From assembly GCA_903813345.2 (NCBI GenBank), contig CAIIXF020000012.1, positions 663,318-727,317 on the forward strand: a stretch of 64,000 bases of DNA, in the 5' to 3' direction. The translations under genes and the position numbers were made by a program. Shown in pieces: positions 1 to 15,000 of this stretch. The notes under the pieces are model-generated. The model searched no databases and was not told the origin of the DNA. It worked only from the letters and a program-made list of their open reading frames with translations. The DNA is from Owenia fusiformis (taxonomy: Eukaryota > Annelida > Polychaeta > Sabellida > Oweniidae). Position 1 is the stretch's first letter. Every line of letters starts with the position of its first letter.

Positions 1-3000
1 TGACAAAATGAGAGCCTTAGTGTCATTACTTATTGAACAGCCTATATAAGAGCCATTATGGAGTTATTGTTTGTAAAAAGGGTTCTGTCTGATTTGTCTT
101 CTCTATTATTGTACTGTACAGTATGCAGTATATTAACAAAAAAGTAAGAATTCAAAATGCCTAAAAGTTAATCAAGAGAGTTCCTTATTTCGGCTTTGTG
201 AACTAATAAAGCATGGTACATGTACTGTTATAATTTTGTTAATAAGATAAGTTGTTTGAATTTTTTTTTTTTCCATATCAGTCCTCAGCGACAACCAGCA
301 CCTGTTGACCCGAAACAGCAACTTAAAGAACGCCACTTCCAAGAGCAGCAATCAAAGTTGAAGCATTTTCACAATATAAGCAGTAGTCATAGCGATGCAA
401 GTAAGATGATCGAGGCCATAGTCGGCAAAGTTGAAAGCCCTCGGGACAGATCCGGGTCACAAAATTCCACGCCAAGAGAAGGTGGGTGTTGATTTTGTCA
501 CTTTTTCACAACTTGACAAATGGCAATATTTACAAGGTTTTGAAACTAGTAATTTATTCCAACTAATTTTACTATTTATTTCATCATAATAGTCTGTTTG
601 TATAAATGTTTAATCCAAACTATTATCAATAAATTATACAAGGTTGTTCAATAAGATCATGTAATCTTTTAATCTTATTGATTTTCAATATTTTTTTATG
701 AGAATTTCACAAAAAATAAGGCATTGGGAGATAAATATCTATAGATAACTGTGTTATGATATATCAAAAGTTATGGTTGCTATGGTAACTTGTGTTTTAG
801 TAAATTGTTTGGTATTTAATGTTACAGAGGCACAGGAAGTTCAAATAGCTAATGAGGCTGATGATTTTGGCGACTTCCTTTCCGGTCCTAGTATCCCAAC
901 CTCAGCTGTGGCTCCACCTATACAGGACACGAATGCAGGAACTAATGTTGTTGGCCAATCATCTACTCAAGCTGTCCAGGATCCCAGTATGGAAAAACCA
1001 TCAGATAAAAAGGGTAAATAATAATTCCTTTTTATTATCAACTTCAATTTTAAAAAACTTATGCAATGTTTTCCATAAGTATGATATCTGAAATGGCAAT
1101 ATTTTATACAGCACTAAGAATTAGACATTGACTTTTCGCTACACAATTATTAATAAAAATGTCAATAATTCACAAAGATAATATTTAATATATTCTCAGA
1201 GGATAAAATTGACAAAAATAATGATATTGTTGACTATATCAAGTCATAAACTGTTTGGATTAATTATTATACAATTTTCAGATCTAAGATCGATGATGCT
1301 TGAATGTTCCGATTTGAGTGTGCCAAATAAGGCTAAAGGTTTTGTGAAGCCGGCATTAAGCGAGGTCCAACCAAAACATGTTAAACACCAGACATTCCAT
1401 GAAAGCAAGGCAGCAAAGAAATGGGATTACAACACGACAGAAAACCTAAGCGACCTCTTTGTTCTGGAAAGTAAGAACTTTATTATTCAATCACTGCTCA
1501 CAAGTGGCAATAATTAAACAGTTTTTGTGATCAAGGTACTACATGTGGGCCCATTGCTGTTTTAGTCTTAGTTCATCACTACCAAGACAAATTACAATTT
1601 CCAGAACTGTCATTTATGGAGTTCGTTTGGTCACATAACCATATTGACAAACAAATTTAACGACCAATCAGATAACATATGGAATACCCCAGTTTATTCA
1701 AGTTTCAGATAATTAATTTCAACATCGTCCAGGGGGGTCTTGATTGTGCTTTCCTATCGCCACCTCCCTCTTTAATGATATGCAAAATAAGGAACATTGA
1801 TAATCACTTATTAATTTTATTCCTTGTTTCAGAACCAATAGAAAGTGCCCCTGTTGTTGCAAAACCTGAACCCAAGAAGCCCCATGCTGCAGTGCCACCT
1901 AGTGGTCCCCCTAAATGGCTCATAGAGGGCACTGTTCCAATAGTTTATGAGCATGTTTACGAGGCCTCATTGAAGTAAGTTTACTGAATATTTATATTTA
2001 AGCCAGGTATCTAAGGGACCAATGCAAAGTTCAATGTAGGAGAGCTAACTAGATTTTGATTGTTAACTCTCAGACACCCCCCTCCTCCCCCTGTTAACTA
2101 AATATGAGAAATGTTGATCCTCATTTATTTTTGTACAATCTTTCTTTATTGATCGAGCTACACATTGAAAATAGCAATTACAGCATAGTGAGTCACCAGA
2201 ATTAGTGTCTTATACAAGGGTTGATCAAAAAGTTTGAGCATCCAACACCTTCTATTATAAAATCTAGAGCCAACGGTAAGGAACTTTTTGATCGACCCTT
2301 GTATGTCATTATTTATGCAAAGAACGCTTGGTTAGGTCACTGTACATATGGGGTACATATATGACAGTATCAACTTCTACAAATTACCCCATCCAAATGT
2401 AAATTTCAGGAAATGTATTTTCAGTACAGTAAAACCTGTAAATGGAACACCTTTGGTTGGGTAATACAACTTCACAAAGTTACACAGGTGAGGTGTTCCA
2501 TTTATGGAGGTGTTCCACCACAGGTGTTACTGTATTTGGACCAAAATGGTATTTGAAATATGTTAAATATCAGCAATTACATTACTCCCTTTAAAACATT
2601 ATTTGATAGTTATTTCTCATATCAATAAATACCTCACCAATGAACTTGTCTGAAATTATTTACTTTTAGGGATGATAAGATAGACACAGGTCTTGTGTAT
2701 CCCATCTTGTTACGTAGTGGACTACCTCGGGAAGCACTTGGCCATATATGGGCACTCGCAAACAAAGAGACCCCTGGGCAACTGAACAAACAGGAACTAT
2801 TTATGATTATTGCATTAATAGCTGTAGCACAGGTTTGTTCTGCTTTACCAATTTAGGATGGTACTATTTTAGTAAAAAAGAATATGGGGTTTAAAATGTG
2901 AAATGTTCACACCATCAATGCATGTGTACTCAATCTGTTTCAGGAGGCTATTGTTCATCTAAAAAATTAAAAAATTTAATATTGACATCTCTTTTACAGA

Positions 3001-6000
3001 ACAATATAAATGTGACAACAGTTGATATTCTCGCAAGGTGCCCTCAAGCCCCTGTTCCAAATCTTGGACAGCATGCTGCCCCAGCTGCCAGCAGTGTGCC
3101 CTCTAGTGGGGCCCCTGTTAACATGTCAATGGTTAGTGGAATGGATACTAGTGGTGCACCAAGTTCACAAATGGCTAACGCTTTTCCACCACACAGTATG
3201 CCCGCTTCTCAATCTGGAATACTCTCAACAGCTATGCCAGCTGCACCATCAAACATAGCTCCAGGGCAACCAGGTACAGCTCCAGGGCAACCAGGCATAG
3301 CTCCAGGGCAACCAGGCTTAGCTCCAGGGCAACCAAGCATAGCTCCGGGGCAACCAGGCATAGTTCCAGGGCAACCAGGCATAGCTCCAGGGCAACCAAG
3401 CATAACCCAAGTGCAACCAGGAGCTCCAGATGATGATGATGATTTTGCAGATTTCCAAGCAGCCCCAACTCCCACTTTGCATCAATCAAGTGAGTGTACA
3501 TATACACCATACATGTACATGTACCTTTTACATGTACATTTTACATGTACCTTTAACATGTACATTTTACATGTACCTTTTACATGTACCTTTTACATGT
3601 ACATTTTACATGTACCTTTTACATGTACCTTTTACATGTACATTTTACATGTACCTTTTACAGGGCGTTCAGTAAGTAAAGCTAATTTTGCTCTCAAACT
3701 TTTATTTTTTGTCATTTATCTTTCAAATTTTCAGTGAAGAAGCATTCGACATTTTTCTAACTACCCTGAAAAATTAAATAAGATATGATGAATAATAGCA
3801 AAACAATGGTTGTCATAGTAACGTGAATACGGGTTCTGCGGAGCAATTTCTTACTTTAATAAAAGTGTTATAATGCAATGAAATTGATTAAGATTAATGC
3901 TGCATATGTCTTTGTTTGCTATGGCTGAAAGTCACGACAAACATAACAACATTCACAAATATGATACCATGGCAACAGTAGTCTATGACATCACAGACAG
4001 ATGATACAACAGATGGAATGATTCAGAATGATCCATCAGACACTGCTCCATGACATCATCAAAATCATGGCTGCCAGGATTGCCAATGGAAGCAAAATGA
4101 ACAATGAAATGAAACAACAATTGAGAAGTAGCATTAGATACAATGTGTTGCTAGGGAAATCCAAGCAGGATACCATTAGGGATATCCAAAAAGCATATGG
4201 GGACAGTGTGCCTAAGTACACAATCTACAAATGGTATCAGAAATTCCAAAAGGGGAGAAAAGCAACAAGTGATGAGCCAAGGTTTGAAAAATGATCTGCG
4301 TGGTAAGATCCACGCAAATATCCATGAGCTTCAGAATGCTGTTCAATGTTCGCTGACAAAGAACTTTCCAGATGGCTTCCACAGGATATATCAGAAGTGG
4401 ATAGAACGACATCAGCTGTGTGTGAAAGCTAAGGGGAACTACTTTGAACATGAAATAGAATGCGAACTTGAAAGTAGAAATGTGGAGTAGCCACAGAACT
4501 ATGGTTGAAATATAGACAGGACAGAAACTAACGTTAACAAAATCTACTATGCTGTGAACTTAAAAAATTGCTCCGCAGAACCCGTATTCGCGTTACTATG
4601 ACAACCACCATTTTGCTGTTATTCATTATATCTTGATCATGTTTTCAGGATAGTTAGAAAAGTGTCTGATGCTTCTCCACTGAAAATTTGAACGATGATA
4701 GACAAGAAATAAAAGTTTGAGAGCAAAATTAGCTTTACTTACTGAACGCCCTGTACATGTACCTTTTACCTGTACATTTTACATGTACCTTTTACATGTA
4801 CCTTTTACATGTACATTTTACATGTACATTTTACATGTACCTTTCACATGTACCTTTAACATGTACATTTTACATGTACCTTTTACATGGACATTTTACA
4901 TGGACATTTTACATGCTTGATGTTTTGCTTATGCTTTGGTAAAGAAACATATGGTGACTTTGAAATATCACCCATTAGGTTAGACTTAGACAAAATACTA
5001 CTTTTGCAGGCTGTGATGCTTTGTGCTTTTAGCTGGATAGCATAATAGTTAACATGGCTTTAGAATATACAAAGTAATCTGTAATTTGAGACACCTCCTA
5101 CAGGATAATTTGGGAGCCGCATTGTGCATTTATTAATAAGGATACGGTGTAATATAAAAAACACAAATTATTATTCCTTTCATACTGTTACCTTCTACAG
5201 ATAAAGAGTTATTTTCTATTTTAAGGTTCCTTTGGAGATTTCACACAAGTTTCTTCTGGTGCAAACACCCAACCTCCAGGATCAAGTATTCCACCACTAG
5301 GTACAACTCTGCAAACTCAAACAAACACATTTCCAAAGATTTCCTCTGAGTCGGATCTTCTTGGTGCTGAGGATAAATATGCATTTCTTCGCAGTATGGA
5401 TTCTAGTAAGAACTATTTAATAATAGTGAGGAGACGTAGTATGGTTCAGGGTTGGTTGGGAAATTTTTTTTAAAATGAATAAAAAGAAAATTGGCACAGT
5501 ATAGTTTACAGGGTTAGTTTGATCAAAGAAGTAGAAGCGATAGCGAATATAGGGGAAAGAAGCATGCCAACGTTTCCCTAAGGGTTCCTAATTTTTTCTG
5601 AAAAATATATCTAATCTAATATTGAAGTTATTGAGTATTTAAGATGCAGAAATGTTCAAATTCATATAGAAATGCCCTCTAGGTTTGACTTTGATGTTGA
5701 GTACAAAAAACTATCAAAAATTCATCTAAAGTGGTCTTGTCCCCTCTGCAGAGACATTCTGTTATTTATTGTCATAACACCACAAGGATCACCATTAAAA
5801 TAATTGCCAAAATGTGTATTCTGTTACAGGTCCCCCAGCACCCAAACAACCAATAGATGGCTCTGCTACATTGCCGGAAATACCAAAACTTGCGCTGGAT
5901 TCTCCAGTTTCCAAAACTAGTCCTGAGAGTCCAGATGACTTCGCCAATTTTGAGAAATATTCAGAAGCGGTCATCAAAGGAAATTTGGATGTGTTGAAGG

Positions 6001-9000
6001 GGTCTGATGTTGATTCCCCTCGAAGTGTAGAAAGTGATGAAAATGAAATGTTTAAACGTATAAAACACGAGAAACTTATGCAAAAGAAAATGGCTGCCTC
6101 AACGGCTTCGACAGAAGACTGGGCAGACTTCCAAACTTGCGACATTCCAGAACCAGCGGCTAAAAAAAGCGAAGTGCCAAAATTTGATAAAATGTCAATA
6201 TTGCAAAAGTTCAACGAACCCCCTCCAAAGCCTATAAAATTAGACCAAGCAGAGGATGATGTTAACCCCTCCACAAGTGATCAACAAGACGATGACGATT
6301 GGGCAAATTTTGAAAGTGCACCCCCTGTTCCTCCCATTTCAACTAACAACCTCACCATCACTAGAAAACAGAAATATCCCAAAATGGATGATGACCAATC
6401 CAAAGTGGAAAATAACTTCTCCAGTAATAATGACAATTCTGATTTTGGTGCTTTTAGTATGGTGCCTCCTCCAATGCAGAGTCAGTCATCACCACCTAAA
6501 ACTCGTAGAATGTCATCTAAAACTCGCCTTCCAAGCTTGGACGATGACAGTCCTATGTTTGAACCACCCCCATTTGAACAAGAAGGTGAAAGTCACACAG
6601 CTGGAGTTTTTGGCGATTTCTTTTCGACTGATCCGGATGCTCAACCTAATAAACACCTGGAGGACATGTTTGAACCAAAACCAAAACCCAAAAAACAAAT
6701 ACCTAATCGAAATACAACGAAACCTGAGAATCAAGTTGATATGACTGAATTTACTTCTCATTTACATACAAGCGCTAGTGGTCCTGAACTTTATAATCTT
6801 GATACTGTTAAGCTTCGGAAAGATGGCGCTGGGGATAGCCAATCAGTATCTAGTTTAGAGCTTCCTCCATTCCATAACCAATCAAAAGCCTTAAAAGAAG
6901 ATAACCAATCAGTGTCTAGCCTTGAGTTCAAAACAAAAGTCTCGTCAAAAGAGGGTAGCGTGGATAACCAATCAGTGTCCAGTTTTGAGTTTCAAGATCG
7001 TAAACCAAGTATAAGTCAGGACAATAAATCTGTTGGAAGCTTGGACTTCAAAGGGCCTCCTGATGAAGCGACATCTGGTGTAGAAAATGGAAACTCTGAA
7101 GCAGACGACAATTTTGGAGATTTCAGTGTGGCACCCCCTCCTTTACCAGGTAAATCAGTTATGATATTATCCTGTCTTGGAGACCAATAAAGAAATAGTT
7201 TAGCTAAAATACAAAATGAAGTATGTTCCGAGAAATGGTATTTACTGGGTATAGGGACAGATATTCACTAGGTAGAGGTGTTCATTAGGGAGAGGTGTTC
7301 ACCTGAGACAGGTGTTCACTAGAGAAACGTATTCACTAACTGACATTAACCTTTAAGGGAACAACTTATTTCCGAAAATCCACCAAAAATTCCATTAATA
7401 ACACATATTGTACAAAAAGTCATCTTCGCTTGTTTAATTCATGTGTGTAACTGTGGTTTTAGTGTTGCCAACTGGGGCCCCAAAGTCTGCTACTGAAGTG
7501 ATGAGTGAGTCTGGACCACAGATTGGTGTAGACAGATACAGTTCTATAATGCATGATGTACAGGTAAGGTGACAATGTTATAGATTGGTGTAGACAGATA
7601 CAGTTCTATAATGCATGATGTACAGGTAAGGTGACAATGTTATAGATTGGTGTAGACAGATACAGTTCTATAATGCATGATGTTCAGGTAAGGTGACATT
7701 GTTATAGATTGGTGTAGACAGATACAGTTCTATAATGCATGATGTACAGGTAAGGTGACAATGTTATAGATTGGTGTAGACAGATACAGTTCTATAATGC
7801 ATGATGTACAGGTAAGGTGACAATGTTATAGATTGGTGTAGACAGATACAGTTCTATAATGCATGATGTACAGGTAAGGTGACAATGTTATAGATTGGTG
7901 TAGACAGATACAGTTTTATAATGCATGATGTACAGGTAAGTTGACAATGTTATAGATTGGTGTAGACAGATACAGTTCTATAATGCATGATGTACAGGTG
8001 AGGTGACAATGTTATAGATTGGTGTAGACAGATACAGTTCTATAATGCATGATGTACAGGTAAGGTGACAATGTTATAGATTGGTGTAGACAGATACAGT
8101 TCTATAATGCATGATGTACAGGTAAGGTGACATTGTTATAGATTGGTGTAGACAGATACAGTTCTATAATGCATGATGTACAGGTAAGGTGACAATGTTA
8201 TAGATTGGTGTAGACAGATACAGTTCTATAATGCATGATGTACAGGTAAGGTGACAATGTTATAGATTGGTGTAGACAGATACAGTTCTATAATGCATGA
8301 TGTACAGGTAAGGTGACAATGTTATAGATTGGTGTAGACAGATACAGTTCTATAATGCATGATGTACAGGTAAGGTGACAATGTTATAGATTGGTGTAGA
8401 CAGATACAGTTCTATAATGCATGATGTACAGGTAAGGTGACATTGTTATAGATTGGTGTAGACAGATATAGTTCTATAATGCATGATGTACAGGTAAGGT
8501 GACAATGTTATAGATTGGTGTAGACAGATACAGTTCTATAATGCATGATGTACAGGTAAGGTGACAATGTTATAGATTGGTGTAGACAGATACAGTTCTA
8601 TAATGCATGATGTACAGGTAAGGTGACAATGTTATAGATTGGTGTAGACAGATACAGTTCTGTAATGCATGATGTACAGGTAAGGTGACAATGTTATAGA
8701 TTGGTGTAGACAGATACAGTTCTATAATGCATGATGTACAGGTAAGGTGACAATGTTATAGATTGGTGTAGACAGATACAGTTTTATAATGCATGATGTA
8801 CAGGTAAGGTGACAATGTTATAGATTGGTGTAGACAGATACAGTTTTATAATGCATGATGTACAGGTAAGGTGACAATGTTATAGATTGGTGTAGACAGA
8901 TACAGTTCTGTAATGCATGATGTACAGGTAAGGTGACAATGTTATAGATTGGTGTAGACAGATACAGTTCTATAATGCATGATGTTCAGGTAAGGTGACA

Positions 9001-12000
9001 TTGTTATAGATTGGTGTAGACAGATACAGTTCTATAATGCATGATGTTCAGGTAAGGTGACATTGTTATAGATTGGTGTAGACAGATACAGTTCTATAAT
9101 GCATGATGTACAGGTAAGGTGACAATGTTATAGATTGGTGTAGACAGATACAGTTCTATAATGCATGATGTACAGGTAAGTTGACAATGTTATAGATTGG
9201 TGTAGACAGATACAGTTCTATAATGCATGATGTACAGGTAAGTTGACAATGTTATAGATTGGTGTAGACAGATACAGTTCTATAATGCATGATGTACAGG
9301 TAAGTTGACAATGTTATAGATTGGTGTAGACAGATACAGTTCTATAATGCATGATGTTCAGGTAAGTTGACAATGTTATAGATTGGTGTAGACAGATACA
9401 GTTCTATAATGCATGATGTACAGGTAAGGTGACATTGTTATAGATTGGTGTAGACAGATACAGTTCTATAATGCATGATGTTCAGGTAAGGTGACAATGT
9501 TATAGATTGGTGTAGACAGATACAGTTCTATAATGCATGATGTACAGGTAAGGTGACATTGTTATAGATTGGTGTAGACAGATACAGTTCTATAATGCAT
9601 GATGTTCAGGTAAGGTGACAATGTTATAGATTGGTGTAGACAGATACAGTTCTATAATGCATGATGTACAGGTAAGGTGACATTGTTATAAAGGGATGTA
9701 GTTTTAGTTTAATCTGTATGTGGCTTAGATCACAGATGAAGATAAACCATTTGTTTGAGAGAGTATGTGTCAGTGGAAATATAAAAAGTCAAATTCCTAT
9801 TCAAAATTCTTCCTACATGCTCAATGTTTAGGAAAAGGATGGGAACTGTAATAGGAAGTATATTCCTCAATGGGCTACTGATCCTTTTTAAAATTTACAT
9901 TTTGACAGAGGAGAGGTATTCAACTATACACTAAATATTTGAATCATTCTTTCTCTGCTTAAGCTGTTCTCAGAATGTCCATTCAGTTTTTAGGCACAAA
10001 ACTCATTCCAATTTGCTTTTTCTCTATTTTGTGTGATTTATATAACAAAAACACAACTGTGCATTAAGATCCTTTTTTATAAATTTATCTATTCATTGTA
10101 AAAAGAATACAACCAAGCTTACATGTCATGGTGGCTGTACCTTGTGATGTACAGTTACAATATTAAGTATTCAATCAATAATAATTCAATATAATAATAT
10201 AAATAAAATGCCAAAACAGAGATACAATAGAAAATGAAGATAAATGTTCAATACAATTGAAATTTTCTCTGATGCATGTTGTGTAGGTCAAGGATGGAAA
10301 CTGCAATGGAAAGTTTCATGTATCCTTAAAGTTGTGAACATTACAATTTTATCCCACCAAACGTAGTTCCAGAGGGATATAGGGAAGCCGTCCATCTGTC
10401 TCTCTGTCTGTCCATCCATCTGTTTATTTGTTTGTACATCTGTCCGAGCAATAACTCAAATACCGATTGATGGATGGGTTCAAATTTCATAGGCTAATGC
10501 CCCCAGGAGAGAATTTTCAAGATGGCCACTGAATAGTCTAGATGTGAGTAGAAATAATCTTGATTTACGTCATTGAAAATTCAATCAAAGTGATATTATA
10601 TTTGAAATCTACTTGTAAAATTACATCAAGAAATGTGGTTACAAAAATTGTTTATCAACTTTGAAAAATGAATTTTCTTTAAAAATGTGACTTCTTAGTC
10701 GGGGAGATTCCCCATAGACCCCATGTTATAAAATCACAAAAAGCTGTTCCTCTATTACATGCATTTTTTCAAAACATATCTTGTACACACAAAATATCAT
10801 AGTACTAAAATATTAGTACTTTAAAAAGTATTAGTATTTCAAAAAGGCCTTAGTTAAATGTCCTGTTTAAGAACCCCTATTCTAACTTTCGAAAATGGAT
10901 TCTAGCAATACTATCCAACAGGAATCTACGTGTTAAGATTCAATCAACTTGAGATCTTCTGAGAAAATGTGGATTTCAGCAAGGGTGCATTGATTTAATG
11001 TGGTGACATATATATGATGGTATCCCAATGCCAAGTCATTGGTCAATGGTGTATGTCCCCATGTTGAGTCAAAACACCCTTGCTAAAATCATTATTTTCT
11101 CAGAAAAATTCAAGTTGATTGAGTCTCAACAAGTAGATTCATGTTGGATAGCTATATTTCTAGAATCCATTTTTAATAGATAGAATAGGGTTCTTAAATA
11201 GGACATTGGACTTGCTTTTTAGAACTTTTTGTTAGTATATGTTTTAGATAAAACATCCAACAATTTTTATACATTTTTACTTATATACATTTTGTATATA
11301 TTTTTAATTATGATTATACATTTTGTATACATTTTTACTTATACATTTTGTATGCATTTTTACTTATACATTTTTAATTATACATTTTGTATACATTTTT
11401 ACTTATACATTTTGTATACATTTTAATTATATGCAAATTTGGATTCACATTCTTTTTTTATATTTTCATAGTTTAACTAAATAATTACATGTATAATTTT
11501 GGTCTTTAAAGACTTATAAATACATGTGAACATATTGGATGAGAAAAAGTCTCTATATGTGTGCTAACTCCTGTTAACGCCTAAAAGTGGGACATGGTTC
11601 AGGTTACATGTAAACTAACACAAGAATGGATTATTATTTTATTTCAATAATTTAGAGCACCAAGTGAACCATTGATAATTGATACTCACACTGATATTGT
11701 ATATTTAGTGGTATTTAATCCGAGTGGTTAATTTGACGAATGGTCAAATTTTATCATTTTCCTAATGACAAGAAACTTCCCTTTAGATAACATTATGAGG
11801 ATAATATTTCTGACTTTTCATTTTCCAAACCTGGAAAAAATTAGGCAATAGGCAGATTAAGTGATTAGGTAAAATTAGCACTTATACAGTACATCTTAAC
11901 AAAAACCATCAGATTTGGAAACATTATAGGTGATTCAAGATGCATTGAACAGATATCTTTAACTACTAGTATTATTCAAAGCATATATCTTATTCCCTAT

Positions 12001-15000
12001 TTTTTACCATGTTCAGAAAATTAAATGTCTGACAAATTATCTTTATAATGTTATCCAATGGGAAGTTTCTTGTCATTAGGAAATTAAAATTAGGAAAATG
12101 ATAAAATTTGACCAATCGGAAAATTAACCACTCGGATTAATTACCACTTATACAGTATTATTCAAAGCATATATTTTATATTCATTGCTATGTATCTTAT
12201 ATTCCCCAAATGCATGCATTACTATTGTTGATATGTATTTTGTAATGCATAAAAACAAGAGGATGTAGAACATAATCCTTGTTTTCTTACCCTTGATGTC
12301 AACTAAGTCAGGTCGGACATCAGGATCACATAAAATAGTAGAAAAAGCCTATCAGTTCCATTGTATGAAATGATATGCTTGAAACCCCAAAGGCTAAATA
12401 AAACTTTTGTTCATTTGCTACATCAACTGATTTTATCATACCATGCAATACTAGCAAGGGAGAGTAATGAACTGGTAATATACATAACATACAAATCAGC
12501 CGTACTATCAAGCTCCATGGGATTTTAGCAAAACAAACTACATGCCAAAAGAACAAAACGCATGTAGAAAATATGGTAAGACAAGTATAATAGGGAGGCA
12601 TATTTAATTCGCTATACATGTATATTATAATATGAAAGATAAACATTGGAATATACAGTATACCCATGAGTATAAACAGGCACCGGTATAGACTTTTAGC
12701 ACAGCATGACCTTTCTTTTGTTACACACTCATTTCCCATTTCTGGAATTTGCTCTGATACGCTGTATATTCGTAATGCTATACCTTTGCAATTTTCTGTT
12801 TTAGTACGTGCGTCTGATAAGCTGTTACTATGGACAGATAATTTCTTTTTTAACTTACATAAAACCTTTGCAAATGCCTCTCTCTGGGCAGTCAAATAAC
12901 CTTTGATGCTATCACACTTCATATTTTTTTATGCAAATTGGCACTATTTAATTTGATGTGTCTTTATTTATATATATATGACACTTTTCATTTACTAGAC
13001 TTTTATAGCAATTCCTTAAATACCATATGTAATTGCTGGTGACAGATATTAAAATTGCAGAATTAATGAAAATAAATTAAAATATAGGCCTATACCTAAT
13101 ATAATGATTTCCACAGTTAAATTGACTATTCACAATAAGTTTTATGGAAATATTTCATATTTTCAGGGATGATTCTTTGTACAAAAATCTTGAACTGATA
13201 GGCTTTTGGGCATTTTGGGTAAATGTTAAGGAGGCCATTTTAGATTTCTGTCCTCAAATCTTGTCTGAAGTATTGTTTACAAGTTTTCAGGTGAACCATT
13301 CAATGGATTGATTTCAATTTTTCAGGGATGATTTTCTGATGAAAATCTTGAAATGATAAGTTTTTGGGCATTCTTTGTAAATGTTAAGGTGCCATTTTGG
13401 ATTTTTTGTCCTAATATCTTTTTTGTAAAGTTTTGTGTGTGCCTTTTCAGGTGAACTGTTTGATGGATCCATTTTAAATTTTCAGGGATGATCCTTTGTA
13501 TGAAAATGTCAAAGTGATTAGCTTTTGGGCGTTCTGGGTAAATGGTAAGACAGCAATTATTGATTTTTTGTCCTAAGATTTTGTCTCTTCAACTGATTAG
13601 TGTTGGGCATTTTGGAGGAAAAGTCTACAGGATCAGGATCACCCATTGGTACATGTTATACATGTTTGTGTTCTTGTCTCATAGTATTATTCACATATAT
13701 TTTGAATTCATCGCTATGTATCTTATATTCCCCTAAGGCATGCATTACTATGTTTGATACGTATGTTGTAATGCATAAAAACATGATGATGTAGTACATA
13801 ATCCAGAACATAATCTTTGTTTTCTTACCCATAGTATCATTGGGATAAACTGCAGCTGAAATGGAAAAGAATGTCAGTTCTATTGTATAAATGGATATGC
13901 TTGAAATTCCAAAGATTAAATAATACTTTTGTTGATTTGCTACATCATCAATTTCTATTTCTATAACACCATCCATTACTAACCAGGGATGGTAATGAAA
14001 TGGTATCACCCACATAATTCTAAGTAGCAATGGTACATATATCGAGAGCATCCAGGACAATGGGGATTTCGAACAAAAAAGCACAAAAAAGTAAGAAAAT
14101 GGGAGGAACATACCCATCAAAATCTTATAAATGCAAATACTAGTAGAGTGATTTAAATTGACTATTTCAATAATATGGAAGAGATATGATGCAGGCCAAA
14201 GAATAGCTGCAGTAATAAAGAAAATTAGTGGACCCATGCAACCGAATAGACAATTGACACAGCGACACTCCTTTTTTGTTTCAAGACTTTGCTTTGATAT
14301 TGGTTCAGGAATCTGGTCTGGTACAGTTTCAGGAATTTGCTCTGATACGCTGTATACTGTCTGTTTACTTTGTACAGATAATTTATTTTTTAACCTACAT
14401 AAAACCTTGGCAACTGTCTCTCTCAGAGTAGTCAAATAATCTTTGATGCGATCACACTTCATATTTTTTCATGTAAATTGGCACTATTTAATTTGATGTG
14501 TCTTATGACACTTTTCATTATTTACAAGACTTTTATCTGTTTATAGCAATTCCTTAAAATCAAATGTTGACCTTTGTGCTAGTGAAAGTGTGTGTGATAA
14601 TGATTTTGATTTCCACACTGTTAAATTGACTACGTGTATTCTCAATAAGTCTTTGTATAGGCTGTTTACCTAATTTCATTTATATGTTTTAGGCCGTAGC
14701 TCTATACTTATTATATTTAGGTATATGTTCAGTCTTAAAGTGGTGTAATGACCCTCGAAAGCAAGATGCTACTACAGTCTCGGCTGTACTGGCTAGCTCC
14801 TTTGGCTAAAGCAGTAGAGTGTCAGACTTGTGAGCGGAGGGTCCCGGGTTCGATTCTTGTACGGGGCATTGAATTTAGCACACTCCCTTTCATGTCTAGT
14901 ATCTAGCTCGTTACACTACAGCTTCAGGGTCACCCAGGGTCGTTACAGTACTATATTCCCTTATATATTATGTGCTCTGCTCTGCAAAAATCCAAGTTAT

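Noticed and set aside
5795-6274. Minus-strand 159-codon frame
   Set aside because: It is the complement of the large SYNRG coding exon.
7522-9690. Regular direct repeats that could suggest a CRISPR array
   Set aside because: There are no unique spacers; the whole 62-bp unit repeats, and the host is a eukaryote with introns.
14796-14870. Functional tRNA gene
   Set aside because: Anticodon and T stems have mismatches and no terminator follows; a SINE head fits better.
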